Made by a program: the position numbers and the translations under genes
Notes under the pieces: model-generated
Seen by the model: the letters and a program-made list of their open reading frames with translations, nothing else
Told to the model about the DNA's origin: nothing
The model's database searches: none
Origin: Medicago truncatula
Lineage: Eukaryota > Streptophyta > Magnoliopsida > Fabales > Fabaceae
NCBI RefSeq assembly: GCF_003473485.1
Contig: NC_053042.1
Location: forward strand, 9,506,501-9,570,500
Direction: 5' to 3'
DNA length: 64,000 nt
In this document: positions 22,488-33,355 of the stretch, piece after piece
Layout: every line of letters begins with the position of its first letter
Numbering within the stretch: position 1 is the stretch's first letter

Positions 22488-23264
22488 GTAAGCGACACAA
22501 TGCTATTGTCCGTTGGATATAACTTTGCTAGTCAAAAATCCGAAACCTTTGGAGTGAAGTTTACGTCAAGAAGAATGTTATGAGGCTTTATGTCAAAATG
22601 CAAAATCCTCATGTCACACCCTCTATGTAGATATTCAATACCACGCGCTACACCAAGAGCTATATCAAACATTTTCTCAGAACTCAAAGAACCCATTCTT
22701 TCTCTTGAGAAAATGTGTTTTTCAAGAGAATCGTTAGGCATGAACTCATAAACAAGTGCTCTTTTTGTTTTCTCAACACAAAAGCCAATTAGGTGAACCA
22801 CATTAACATGGTGAATCGTTCCAATGGTAGCAACTTCATTGATGAATTCCTGTCCATTTGCTCTTGATTTAATTTCCACCTAGCAATTGTCCTTTGTAAA
22901 CAGAACCATAGCCACCTTCGCCAAGTTTATCATTAAATTCTTTTGTCATTTTTTTAATGTCCGAGTAAGAGTATCTTATTGGCATGAGATTATTGTGAGA
23001 TTTAAGAAACTCTTCAACTGAATCATATGCAGATAAATGCCTCCTTCTCCATTTATATGCCATGTACATCGGGATAAATAGTAAACCACCTATGATTCTT
23101 ATCAGAAGAATAATTCCTGTTTTGACAAAAGTAAAAACAGATACGTTAAGATCCCTCTAAGAAAAAAATATTTTATTGTTGATTAACAATGAATTTGAAC
23201 TACACAACTTATCTACCATTTTAAGAAACATACTGATGATAGCGCCTAATTTATGAGGACCTGT

Positions 23265-24361
23265 AAAATACAAATTCATATAAGTACACCAAAGAAATGA
23301 ACTTTTTTTTCTTTTACAAAACTGAATAGATGATATTTGCAAACTCGTTGTAACCAAGCCTAATTTAGATATCATATTCACAAGTATAAGGTCATGTCTC
23401 ATTGTTCACTTCTTTTTTCTTATGCAAGTTATTCAGCAATAAAGCATTGATCTAAAAAAATGTCTTAATTATAAAATGGGATTTAAATGTTAAGTTTAGG
23501 GAAAGCTATGATTTATTTGGATTCCCATCTTATTTTTTTATGATCTGTTATGCAATAAAATGAAATTAGTTGTGGATTTCCATCTTAAGTTACATCAAAT
23601 GGATGTAAAGATTGCGTTTCTAAATGGTATCATTGATGAGACATTTCATATAGTGCAACCGGAAAACTTGTTTTGGAAGATTCAAAGTATATGGTTTGTA
23701 AACTTAAGAAACTTATCTATGGGTTCAAGCAAGCATCTCGACAATGGTATTTCGAATTTCATCTAGTGATCATCTCAATTGGTTTTGAGGTGAATTGAGT
23801 CTATGATTGTATATATCATAAGTTCTGTGGGAGCGAGTATATCATAGTTTTGAGCTGAATTTGCACGTTGTCCAGAATTTGTGATTGTGATTGGCGATAT
23901 TATTGATATCACCATTGAATAGATAAAGCAAAAGAAATTGAAAAAGTGAAACCAAAGATACGGTGAGTGGGAAATCAAAGGTAATTGTGAGTCGGAAATT
24001 ATAGGCAGTTCTTTTTCCTTCAAACAATTTATGTGTGCAGTCGTGTGGTCTGATACATGGGAAGAAAAAAAAGTCTCACAGTGGCAGCGGCGGTAACCGA
24101 CAAAGGGGGGAAATATAACACCAAGAAAACAAGCAGGAAGAAAATTGATCTACATAGCATGTAGAAACTCGGGAAAACAAGGAGGAAGACATGAACACTA
24201 TTTGCGTATTTATTGTATGTTTTAAGTACAAGTAGGTGCTCCTATTATGCTACACTATTGGAGACAAAAAAAGCAAACATATAAATGCTAATTGATCCGA
24301 ACATGATTACATATCAATTATAATAACGAGAAAATCACAATATATCGCAGCCACTATATAT
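23265..24361. other. Spacer with end of duplicated block
   Basis: Homology to the other block (47720-47985) ends near 23520. Past that point lies a Copia fragment (23560-23810). About 23820-24360 has nothing recognisable apart from the 3' flank of the minus-strand receptor gene. Confidence 0.5.
23560..23810 (+). mobile_element. Ty1-Copia reverse transcriptase fragment
   Basis: Reads LHQMDVKIAFLNGIIDE, then after small frame shifts VQPEN and CKLKKLIYGFKQASRQWYFEF. These are the standard Copia RT motifs. No LTRs were found nearby, and the fragment is degenerate. It replaces the place where the pseudogene's upstream exons should be. Confidence 0.8.
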
Positions 24362-26176
24362 TTAATCTAATTCTTGAATAACTTCTAGCTCGAAATTTAT
24401 ACGCTTTGTAACAGTACTAGCAGTTGAATTAGTTGAAGTTGTAGGCCCAAAAGGATTGCTGGGGACTTTTAACTTGTCTCCATCACCTTGTAGCATTTGT
24501 ATCACAGTTTTCATGGATGGACGATGCATAGGTTGCCACTGGATGCACCGAAGTCCAACAATCGCCATTTTTTTTGGAATCCTGAAATCTCCCTCTTCGT
24601 CAATAGGGATTTGTATGTCTCCCCCTTCAAGCAAATCGTGGATCCAATCTGGATATAGAACTTGTAAATTTTCTTCACCTGTGGTTGTGTTTGTATTCTT
24701 TCTTCCTGCAACCATCTCCAACAACAACATACCATAACTATATATATCAGACTTATATGAGACATTCCCGAAGTTTCTAGAAAAAACTTCGGGTGCCATG
24801 TAGCCTAACGTTCCTTTGGCTGCGGTCATAGACACTGTACTTCGATTTTTCGAGCACATCTTAGCCAAACCGAAGTCTGTAATTTTGGGAGTGAAATTCT
24901 CATCTAACAAGACATTATGAGGATTGATGTCAAAGTGAAGAATTCTTTGATCACAACCTTGGTGAAGATACTCAATTCCATTGGCTATGCCTAGAGCAAT
25001 TTGTTGCAGCGTGTCCCATCCAAGAAAAGCATCTTTGTTGTTTGGTGGAGAAAGAAATTTCTGCAAAGAACCACTTGGAAAAAGATCGTAGACTAAACCG
25101 CGGTAAAATCCATCAGCGCAGAAGCCAAGCAAACGGACAACATTAAGATGATGGATTTTTCCCATAGTTCCCACTTCATTTATGAACTCCTTACCATCTC
25201 CCTCAGTGTTATTGAGCATCTTAACGGCAACGAGAATTTGGCTTGACAATTTACCTTTGTAAACAGCTCCATGAGCTCCTTCTCCGATCTTATCCTTAAA
25301 TTTGTTTGTAATTCTCTTTATGTCAGCATAGGAGAATCTGGTTGGCTTTAAAGCCTTATAATCCTTCAAAAAGTTTTCGATTCTTACATGATCTTCGCCT
25401 TTCATCTTGAAATAGCGATAAATTCGAACAATGGTGCCGAGAACAAGTAATAGCAAAGTTGAACCGATGATTCCACCTACAAATTAAACATTCAATATCC
25501 TAACTCATCGCAGTTATTTAATAAAAATGAAATTAAGGGACAGGAATAAAGATGCTTCACTCTCACCTGCAGAGAATAAAATTACTAATGTTGTCTTCTT
25601 TGATTTATGTTTACATTTCAAGCATCCTATGTCAAAATTTGTTCCTGACCATGTCAATAAGAGACGGTTGTCTTGAATGCTATATGCAGAAAATGGAGAA
25701 ACACGGTCAAACAGTTTGGTGCAGTATACTAATACGTCAGATTCAACGATAGTTTCTTGATCTGAATCAACGACATAAATTGGGCAAGATATGATGTCTT
25801 GTGTTCCGTGATGTTGCATTAGATTACTGCTCCTGATCAGTTGTACTACTGAAGAACAATTGAAGAAACTAACATCGAATTGTCGAGGAAATTCATAGCT
25901 ATGATAATCCTTAAAAGGAAAATTTGATGAAAAATTGCGGTCAAGTAAGAGTTGTGGAAGACAGTTTCCAGGATCAGATAGTTTTATTGTTCGCAATTCG
26001 TAATTAATGTCACTGATGTTGAATTTTATAGGGACTGGATAAGTAGGAATTTCAATAATCTTCATGTTATTATTTGTACAGTTGAGATTGAAGGGACATC
26101 GAATGGAAGCATCACTCTTACCATTTTGAAGGTTCATTAGCAGCATCAGCAGCAGTGATAGTATTGTGAGTGACAT
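24362..26176 (-). CDS. LRK10L-type receptor kinase with altered catalytic loop
   Basis: Two exons, 26176-25567 and 25476-24362, join in phase 1 across a 90-nt intron (CAG|GTGAGA ... TTTGTAG|GT) and give 574 aa. The frame extends upstream to a GTG at 26191, but the first usable ATG is 26176. Exon 1 has a signal peptide, then a shortened ectodomain: it goes straight to IRCPFNLNCTNNN and lacks the usual CG...YPFR...CG cysteines, while keeping DPGNCLPQLL. Exon 2 has the membrane helix, glycine loop GEGAHG (268-273), lysine in VAVK (289), HFDINPHN (384-391) and DFG (404-406). The catalytic-loop lysine is Asn388 (codon AAT, complement of 24923-24925), where the paralogs have HFDIKPHN. Low or no phosphotransfer is expected but not shown. 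The frame is otherwise intact, which suggests it is either recent or retained as a scaffold. Confidence 0.85.
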
Positions 26177-27706
26177 GTTCAAGAGAATCACACATCAAAC
26201 TTGTTATAATTTCATATATGGCATAGCCAGCCCTCCGAAGATAATAGAAACGCAATTACCTCTATGCATTTAAAAATGAATAAAAATAGGTTGACACTGC
26301 AACACAACTTTCAGTTAACCAAATATATGGTATGTGTGACCATATTTTTTCAGTTGTCTGACCATATTTAAAAGCTGTAAAATGTGATCACACAACTAAA
26401 ATGTATGTGACTACTATTTTTGCCACTTAGTTAACCAAATAAATATAATGATCACGCAACTAAAAAAAATATGGTCACAGAACCATATATTTGGTTAACT
26501 TAAATTAAATATTTATAAAGGGGTGTACACATAAAAATTTACAATAATGGTGCAAATTAAAATATAGATAGGTAAGAATCATTCAAAGTCCAAGTCCATC
26601 ATGTGCATCGCAACGTCGCCTAAGGGGCAGAAAGAGACTAAAAATATACTATATAGAAAAAGAATCAAATCACTGAAGGTGAATGACTTACAAAAAATTA
26701 TCAAGAAAGATATAGAGATCAATGATTTTGAGAAAGACACAGTTTTTGATAGGATATTATGACATGTTTAATTCATATAACCGGCCCCAATTAATATAAT
26801 AAGACTTGGTCCTTGTAGTTTCTCAATTATTATCGATTTAGATATGTATTTGGTATATGTTGGAGATACTTGTTACACAATTTGTGTAGATTCTTTAAGG
26901 AGAGCTATTGATGAGAGATAATAAAGTATAGGATTAAATAAGTTTTTGGTTCAACTCATATTTCTTGAAAAAAAATTCAAAAAATGTTGGTTTGCGAAAT
27001 ATTTTATGTCATGATTTTTAGTTTCTTCTTTTAAATAAATTCATGTGTATCTTTTAAAATTTTGAATTATAGACTGGATCTTCGAATATCAACAACGTGA
27101 AGGTGAGCTATTCATTTTTATCTTTATGATAAATTAGAACAACACAATGTAGTTTCCTTGCACATTATATAAATGTTAATTATTATAAAATGTGTGAACC
27201 ACTGCTTCATCAAATATGAACACCAAAAGGAAATTTCTACAATTTTCCTTCAACAATGTAGTTTGAGAGACCTCAACAATGTAGCTTTACCAAAGCGTTT
27301 TCAAATCCTACTATTTTTATTCGCAAAAGAACTTGCACGATGAAGAACTCTACTACGAAGTTTTCAAACTTCAGTACACATATAATTTTATGTACGTAAA
27401 CACGCATTAGAGAATCATAATTGTTTTCAAATATGCTTTATACATTATTTTATTATCATCAAAACTTTACGGGCTTTGTTATATTAACCAATTTTGGTCT
27501 AACATTCTTCTCCATGAATGGAACACAAACTAATTCAACAATGATTGTTGTTGGATTTCCAATTCCAGTAGCACAAGATCTAGATAAGTATGATATGTCA
27601 TAGCACTAAGCTGAGAAACAAGGTGATATGATGCTCAAGAAAGATGAGCATGTGACTTACTTGAAGGTAAAAAATGGCCTAAAATCTAAAAAGTGATTAG
27701 ATTCGA
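26177..27706. other. Intergenic, no gene
   Basis: Contains one MITE-like inverted repeat (26313-26500). A 60-codon plus-strand ORF at 27421-27603 has no recognisable domain. Otherwise AT-rich without identifiable content. Confidence 0.5.
26313..26500. mobile_element. Inverted-repeat MITE (188 bp)
   Basis: AGTTAACCAAATATATGGT at the left and its inverse ACCATATATTTGGTTAACT at the right, with further inner pairing (TGACCATATTTTTT / AAAAAAATATGGTCA). No convincing target duplication, so the superfamily is undetermined. Confidence 0.65.
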
Positions 27707-30034
27707 CACTACAAGAAATGTTGCATTTTACCACGGAATTATGCTAGGAGCATGAACTCCTGGCAAATTTGCCAGGAGCAATCCCACATAACCCCTGGCA
27801 AAATGAAAGGCCCCCCTTACTTTATAGCCTTTGCTCTTAACCTCACCCAAAAAGATACTTTCTCTGACCAAAACCCTTCCTCTTTCACCTGTAGAAAACC
27901 TATTCAGACTTCAGATCCACTACCACCACCACCAAACTACGGCTCAATACCACCACCACCACTCAACACCACCACCGAACCACCATCCCTCTTTCTCTCA
28001 CATCGAACTCCCCAAAACCAGACACCATGTTCGTCTTCACTGCCTCACCAACCACCCTCCTCTCAGCCACCAACATCAAACCCTTCATCCTCGTCAAACT
28101 AACCCTTCGTCGTCATCATCAAATCCTTGAATTTTTTGGTATTCTGTTTGTGTTCTATATGGTTGAAGATGAATTGATGTTGTTCAAAACTAAATCACTA
28201 GGCAGATTTTATATGAAAGTATGATCTAATAAGATTCATTTTATTAAAAACATGTTGCTATTTGGAATATTGACGCAATGCCAACGTCTGATTGAACTAG
28301 TTATTCAAGGTTATATCGACTCCTTGTTTCTCTAAATTTCATTTTTCTATTCAAACTTAAAAAAGAATCAATTGTCACAACACTTGTTCATGTTAGTCTT
28401 TTTCATTTTTTGAAAGCAAGTGTTTGTGTTCCATTTATGATATGTTGTGGTTGGTGCATTGGTTCATCTTAGCGCTTCTTAAGTATTCTATTTTTGTTGA
28501 TGTTTGAGTTGGTGTTATGTTGCAGAATTTTGCAGTTTAGTTTTGGCTTATCAGTACTACTGCGATTAGCTTCTTACTTTTCATTTTAAATTTTCATTAC
28601 TGAAACATTGTGAATTGAGATATGCTACTAAAATGGTTGGTTTTTTTAATCTTTTTGAAGGGTCTGAGTTATCTGCACGCAGTCAGATATTTAGTTCACA
28701 GAGACATAAAGCCTGCTAATTTACTTGTAAATCTCAAAGGGGAGCCGAAAATTATTGATTTTGTTATTAGTGTTGGCTTAGAAAATTCAGTTGCAATGGT
28801 TAGTATATACTCTATCATTCATAGAATTGAAATTGCACTTAGGGAAAATTACTGATTTCTATCTATCTATCTATACACATTCACGAAATGGCCTTGAAAA
28901 CTTGTTGCTATGTACATAACTAAACTTGTTGCTGACCTGAGATTCATATGAATTAGATATAGTATAATGCTACTGTACTGTGAATGATATTTTTGGTTGT
29001 TCCCGTATTTGTACGGGCGAATTCAATTTGTATGTGATGTTATTAGCTTTATATGCTTCGTACAGAAGAAACTAGGTGCCTGAGTAGAACCACTGATGAG
29101 CGATACACGCTGCTCAATCTGTTTGTTGGTTTGAATGGCATAATAGTTATTGGTATGTTCAAGTTGACATGCAGATTTCAAATTGAAACATTTTTTTTTG
29201 AAGAAAATTGAAACATTATAATGTTTAGTTATATCTGTTAATATAAACACACATGTGTCTCTCAAACTGTTGATATTTTTGAATGTTTGCAGGTGAATTG
29301 GAAACTAAGTGAGCATATTTTGATGTCATTATCATTACAAGACACATCAGTCAATATATGTATTGGAAGTCTATTTCATGAAATTGTAAGTGCGTTATGA
29401 TATTCTTGAATATTAACTGTGTATGTTCAATATTATCAAGTGCTTGAGACTTATTGACAGTGAACTCCATTTATCACAAAATCACATTAAACCAATTGTA
29501 TTGTTTGGCAAGTAATTTGTGGGTATTTTATATCTCTTTGAGTTGTGTTTTTACGCACGGGTAGACGAACTAGTTGTTGAGAATATATATGTTTCTTATC
29601 AATTTTTATCAATGTATTGTATTAATTTTGGGCCATAAAATGCTTACTATCTATCTAATAATCATTCCCTAAAAGAAATATCTATCTAATTAAAAAACAA
29701 TTTTAAAATAGTTTTTAAAATTATTTTATTTATTAAATTTTAATATTTTGATTTTTTAAACAAATAAAAAACTTTTTTTTATTTAATCGTCTGCATTTTT
29801 CTAGGGGTTAACCCTTGGCAATGTTCCTGGCATGGTTAGAAAATGACATGACTGATGTGATGTTGACACAATCTGCAGAAGTCTGCAAATTTACCAGGAG
29901 CTAAAGCCCTGGCAACGTCATTTGCGATGAGCAGATTTGCTGGTGATTCTGCTCCTGACAAACGTTCATTTGCCAAGGCTTTTTGCATTTTGCCAGTGTT
30001 TCCGCCCCTGGAAAATGCAACATTTCTTGTAATG
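27707..30034. mobile_element. CACTA-type element (2.3 kb) carrying a MAP kinase kinase exon
   Basis: The left end CACTACAAGAAATGTTGCAT matches the inverse of the right end ATGCAACATTTCTTGTAATG, with one change in the terminal motif. The 3-bp flanks are CGA and CAA, two of three matching. Subterminal TTGCCAGGAG-like repeats cluster within about 200 bp of each end, as in CACTA transposons. No transposase is seen. The interior holds the captured exon at 28661-28798 and a proline/serine-rich stretch (27850-28110) of unknown origin. Confidence 0.78.
28661..28798 (+). pseudogene. MKK3: Captured exon of MKK3-type MAP kinase kinase
   Basis: The 138-bp segment encodes [34 protein letters not shown] then [12 protein letters not shown], the kinase subdomain VIb-VII exon of plant MKK3. 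It is bounded by a usable acceptor (TTTTTGAAG|GG) and donor (ATG|GTTAGTAT), so genomic DNA with introns was captured. HRDIKPAN is kept, but DFG has become DFV, which would disable metal binding. Neighbouring MKK3 exons were not found. It lies inside the CACTA-type element. Confidence 0.82.
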
Positions 30035-30315
30035 CAATGGGATCTTATCTCAAATTCATGTACATTAACCGTATATGAATATTGGTTATATCATTCAAAT
30101 GGGTAAAATTCATAGGATAAAAGTACGGTGTCTTATAGAAAACTGACATGGATGGTATTATGAATATATTTAAAAGATGTGATTGTCTGTAGAAGGTTTC
30201 ACGCAAAATGGTGATGCAAATCAACCTTACATCATCATAATGCATATGTCTAACGATTCCACTTCCTATTGTTGCATAATACGTGTTCTGACATATTGAC
30301 TGTATATTTTTTTTT

Positions 30316-30802
30316 GGGTTAAATATGTTTTTGGTCCCTATAAATATGTCAACTTTTCGTTTTAGTCCCTCTAAAATTTTCCTTCAACTTTTAGTCCCTA
30401 TAAAATTTACAATCACTACTTTTGATCCCTATTTTTAATTTAATTTTTGTATTTTTTAATGAAATTGTGCAGAAATGTGTCAAATATTCTAAAAACAATT
30501 CCTAAAAAAAATTAGATTTTTTTAACGAAACACAAATTAAATATGAATTTTTAACCATAAAAAATATATAAATTCATGTTTTGTTAAAAAATTCTTAATT
30601 TTTTTTGGAGTCATTCTTATAATATTTTGAATTTTTCTGTAAAATTTTATTAAATAATATGAATTCTACATATGAGTTTACTTTAAAAGAGGGACCAAAA
30701 GTGAAGATTGAAAACTTTATAGGGACTAAAAGTTGAAAGAAAATTTTAGAGAGACTAAAACGAAAAGTTGACATATTTATAGGGACCAAAAACATATTTA
30801 AC
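30316..30802. mobile_element. Mutator-like MITE of GGGTTAAATATG family (487 bp)
   Basis: The left end GGGTTAAATATGTTTTTGGT mirrors the right end ACCAAAAACATATTTAAC. The TIRs run about 90 bp, including GTCAACTTTTCGTTTTAGTC. It sits in a T-run (nine T before, eight T after), consistent with but not proof of an 8-9 bp duplication. The superfamily is inferred from TIR length and relatives. A decayed relative lies at 37080-37598. Confidence 0.75.
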
Positions 30803-31095
30803 TTTTTTTTAAGGGGAAAATGACTGTATATTTATATTTGACATGTACATAGAATTTCCTTAATCCAGATGATGCTTGAAAGGTATATATATTACGAAAT
30901 TGATTTATGGATTAGAGTAAACTTCCTGAAGTTGAATTATTTGTTTTATTGTTGAAGTTTTAAGAAAACTTAGATTAATAAAAAGGAAATGTAAAATCTT
31001 GTACACACAAGGAAGTTAATGGGAGCATTTGTATTAATCTACCATAGTATGTGGAAGACAAACTCATTATCAAAAACAATTTACTTACACCTTTA

Positions 31096-31764
31096 TAGGG
31101 ATGGCAATGGGTAGGGTATTATAATACCTTTCCCCATACCCGCATATGTAAAAAATGTCCGTACCTAAGTCCGTATCCTCGTGGGCAACAACTTTAGTGT
31201 ATTTTCCCATACCTTATGGGTATCTAAGTACTCATACCCGCACCCATTACTCGCACTTTAACTATGAAAAGACAATAAAATATATCACAATTGAAAATAA
31301 AATTATGGTCCCAGAATTTTCAAATCAACTCAGAAACTAGTACGAATCATAATATTTAGCTAAATAAAAAAAATCCAAAATATCCCTCGAAAGTAAATGT
31401 AAAAACATTCAAAATACATATAAAAAAGTGCATACTAAAATAAAAATCAAATTGGTTTAAGGTATGAAGGGAAGGATGAAACAGTTACTGTATTAGTTTT
31501 TAGGTTTAGGTATAGACATAAATAGCTAAATAAAATAAATAATTATGCACCAAAAATAAATAAAGTAATTTTTAAATTATATAAATATGTATATGCGGGT
31601 TGCGGGGCTGGGTAGTATAATACCCTTACCAACCCCCATACCCACTTAAATTTGCGAGTAATTACCCGGGCCCAGCCCATACCCATGAAAGTGGAGTTTT
31701 ATCCTACCCATTGTGGATATTTGTTGCGGGTGCTCATCGGGTCTGGGTCCAATTGTTATCCCTA
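31096..31764. mobile_element. hAT-like element (669 bp, exact 8-bp TSD)
   Basis: The ends are TAGGGATGGCAATGGGTAGG and (inverted) TAGGGATAACAATTGGACCC. CACCTTTA is repeated exactly at 31088-31095 and 31765-31772. GGGTA/TACCC repeats are subterminal. No transposase. Confidence 0.88.
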
Positions 31765-31772
31765 CACCTTTA

Positions 31773-33038
31773 AGACATTATTAGACAATAGTCTCTTAAT
31801 GAAAGTAAGTACCTAAATTGATTCTAGTATTTTGCACTAGAGAACTTACATAGATACAAACACAAATAAAATTATTTCGACACACATAACAATAAAGTAA
31901 GTTAAATGATGAATAAATTAGTCACATCATTAAATCAATTTATCTTTACAAAAAGCATTTGTGTGGGTGTGCTCAAACATTTTACATTTGTGTTTGTCTT
32001 TAAGTAAGTATTTTTCTTTGCACTAAATCATTATCAAAAATATCCTTGAATGTCTTAAAATACTAAGAATTATTTCTCAAACACGAATGAAATGATCATC
32101 GTAAAGAAGTTACAAGGATGACGACTTCCATATCGGTGTACAATATATCTAGAACTAATCTAGAATTAATATTATGATTTAGATATTAACTATATCAGTT
32201 GTAAAAGTACAAGCTTTAAATGGTCGTTATTTCCATTACAAAGATCAAATAAATGATTTGAAATGTTTAGCTCATAATTGAGTGGAAATATGTGTTTCTT
32301 GCGTTGCAGAAGTAAAAAGTATATATATAAAAAGTATTTGATCAATATATTTGAATCAAATTTAAGAAAATTATAAAATAAAAAGCAATCAATAATATTT
32401 CTACTCTACCCATTGTGGGTTTAAGCTTTTTCTTATAAAACCCCGTTTTTTTTTACTCTACCCATTGTGGACTTGCTTTTCTTATAAAAGAAAAAGCAAT
32501 CAATAATTATTCTACTCTCATCTCTAAAAATTGCTCTACCTCTAATCAATAATTTTTGAGTCGGCCGCTAGAAAGGGAAATCTTTATTTTATTTTTTTTT
32601 AGGAATAAAGGGAAATCTTATTAACCTAATTATAATATAGAACGGGGTTTAGGGGGACGAAAGGTCACCCGTTGTAAGAATTAAATAAAAGTTTCACATG
32701 ACCAGACACAACAAAAATTGTTTAATTGTCAAGACCGATTCTTTATTCATTCCATTCGACAATAAAAATTATATTTAAATTATAATTATATTTTTGAATT
32801 GGTCATATTATTTTTTCCTTCATTTGTGTTTAAACAGAAGAGTTCCAACTCTTTAATTTAAATAATCATTATTATATCGTGAAAGTCATTATCATATTTT
32901 ATACAATCAAATAAACGGGCCAAAAACATACAATTAACAAGCTTGTTTCTTAATCAAAACTCTACGTCTAGTCTAATGATCAACTAATTCAAGGACTAAA
33001 CTCATTGTCCACTAACCGAGAGTTTAATCAAACTAGAA
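31773..33038. other. Intergenic, no gene
   Basis: The phrase CTACCCATTGTGG recurs at about 32406 and 32458 and also inside the hAT element (about 31714), suggesting small rearranged hAT pieces. Otherwise featureless and AT-rich. Confidence 0.4.
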
Positions 33039-33221
33039 GAGTAATGATACATAGACACTCTTTATTCTCATACACCCTTGTACATCCCATGCATTAGGAA
33101 GAGAGAAGAGGAGAGAAAAGAGAAAGTGTGTTTGTGCGGGGTCCACGTGACTACGTGTCAGATTTTTGTGTGGGTGTCAAAGGGTGTATTGCCACCTAAG
33201 GGTGTCTATGTATCATTACTC
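33039..33221. mobile_element. MITE (183 bp) in 5' flank of receptor gene
   Basis: GAGTAATGATACATAGACAC at the left is mirrored by GTGTCTATGTATCATTACTC at the right. The flanks AACTAGAA and AAGTAGAA are an imperfect duplication. The element ends 134 bp upstream of the receptor ATG at 33356 and could supply promoter sequence; GTCCACGTGACTACGTGTCA inside it has ACGT cores. Relatives lie at 7326-7505 (ends only) and about 59815-60012. Confidence 0.75.
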
Positions 33222-33266
33222 AAGTAGAAATAAAGTTTTAAATGGATTGATCTATCACAAAAGACT

Positions 33267-33272
33267 TTGACT
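33267..33272 (+). promoter_or_regulatory. W-box-like TTGACT upstream of receptor gene
   Basis: TTGACT lies about 85 bp upstream of the ATG at 33356. WRKY factors bind TTGAC(C/T). One hexamer is weak evidence by itself. Confidence 0.25.
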
Positions 33273-33355
33273 CGGGCAAAGACAATTATATCCTTACATT
33301 CATGATCCTTCTGATATCATGATCCCTTGCAGAGAATAACCCTTCTCCTGCTCTA

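Larger units (their letters stand above)
21097..23264 (-). pseudogene. Broken LRK10L-type receptor kinase
   Basis: This is a diverged copy of the intact gene at 46431-48997. Several lesions are visible by comparison. A solo LTR sits at 21349-22085 and a CACTA MITE at 22328-22487. A 1-bp deletion (CCAAGCTATAAAC for CCAAAGCTATAAAC) near 22237 shifts the frame. The glycine of DFG is replaced by a stop (GGA to TGA) near 22540. About 35 bp, including the VAIK lysine region, is deleted near 22880. The C-terminal end, the kinase body, the membrane segment and the small exon equivalent (about 23262-23231) remain. The homology ends near 23520, and the ectodomain exon is absent. It cannot make a kinase. 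Confidence 0.92.

Noticed and set aside
27752..28130. Proline/serine-rich ORFs in two frames
   Set aside because: Low-complexity CCACCA-rich DNA inside the CACTA-type element opens two frames at once; possibly a captured 5' UTR, not a gene.
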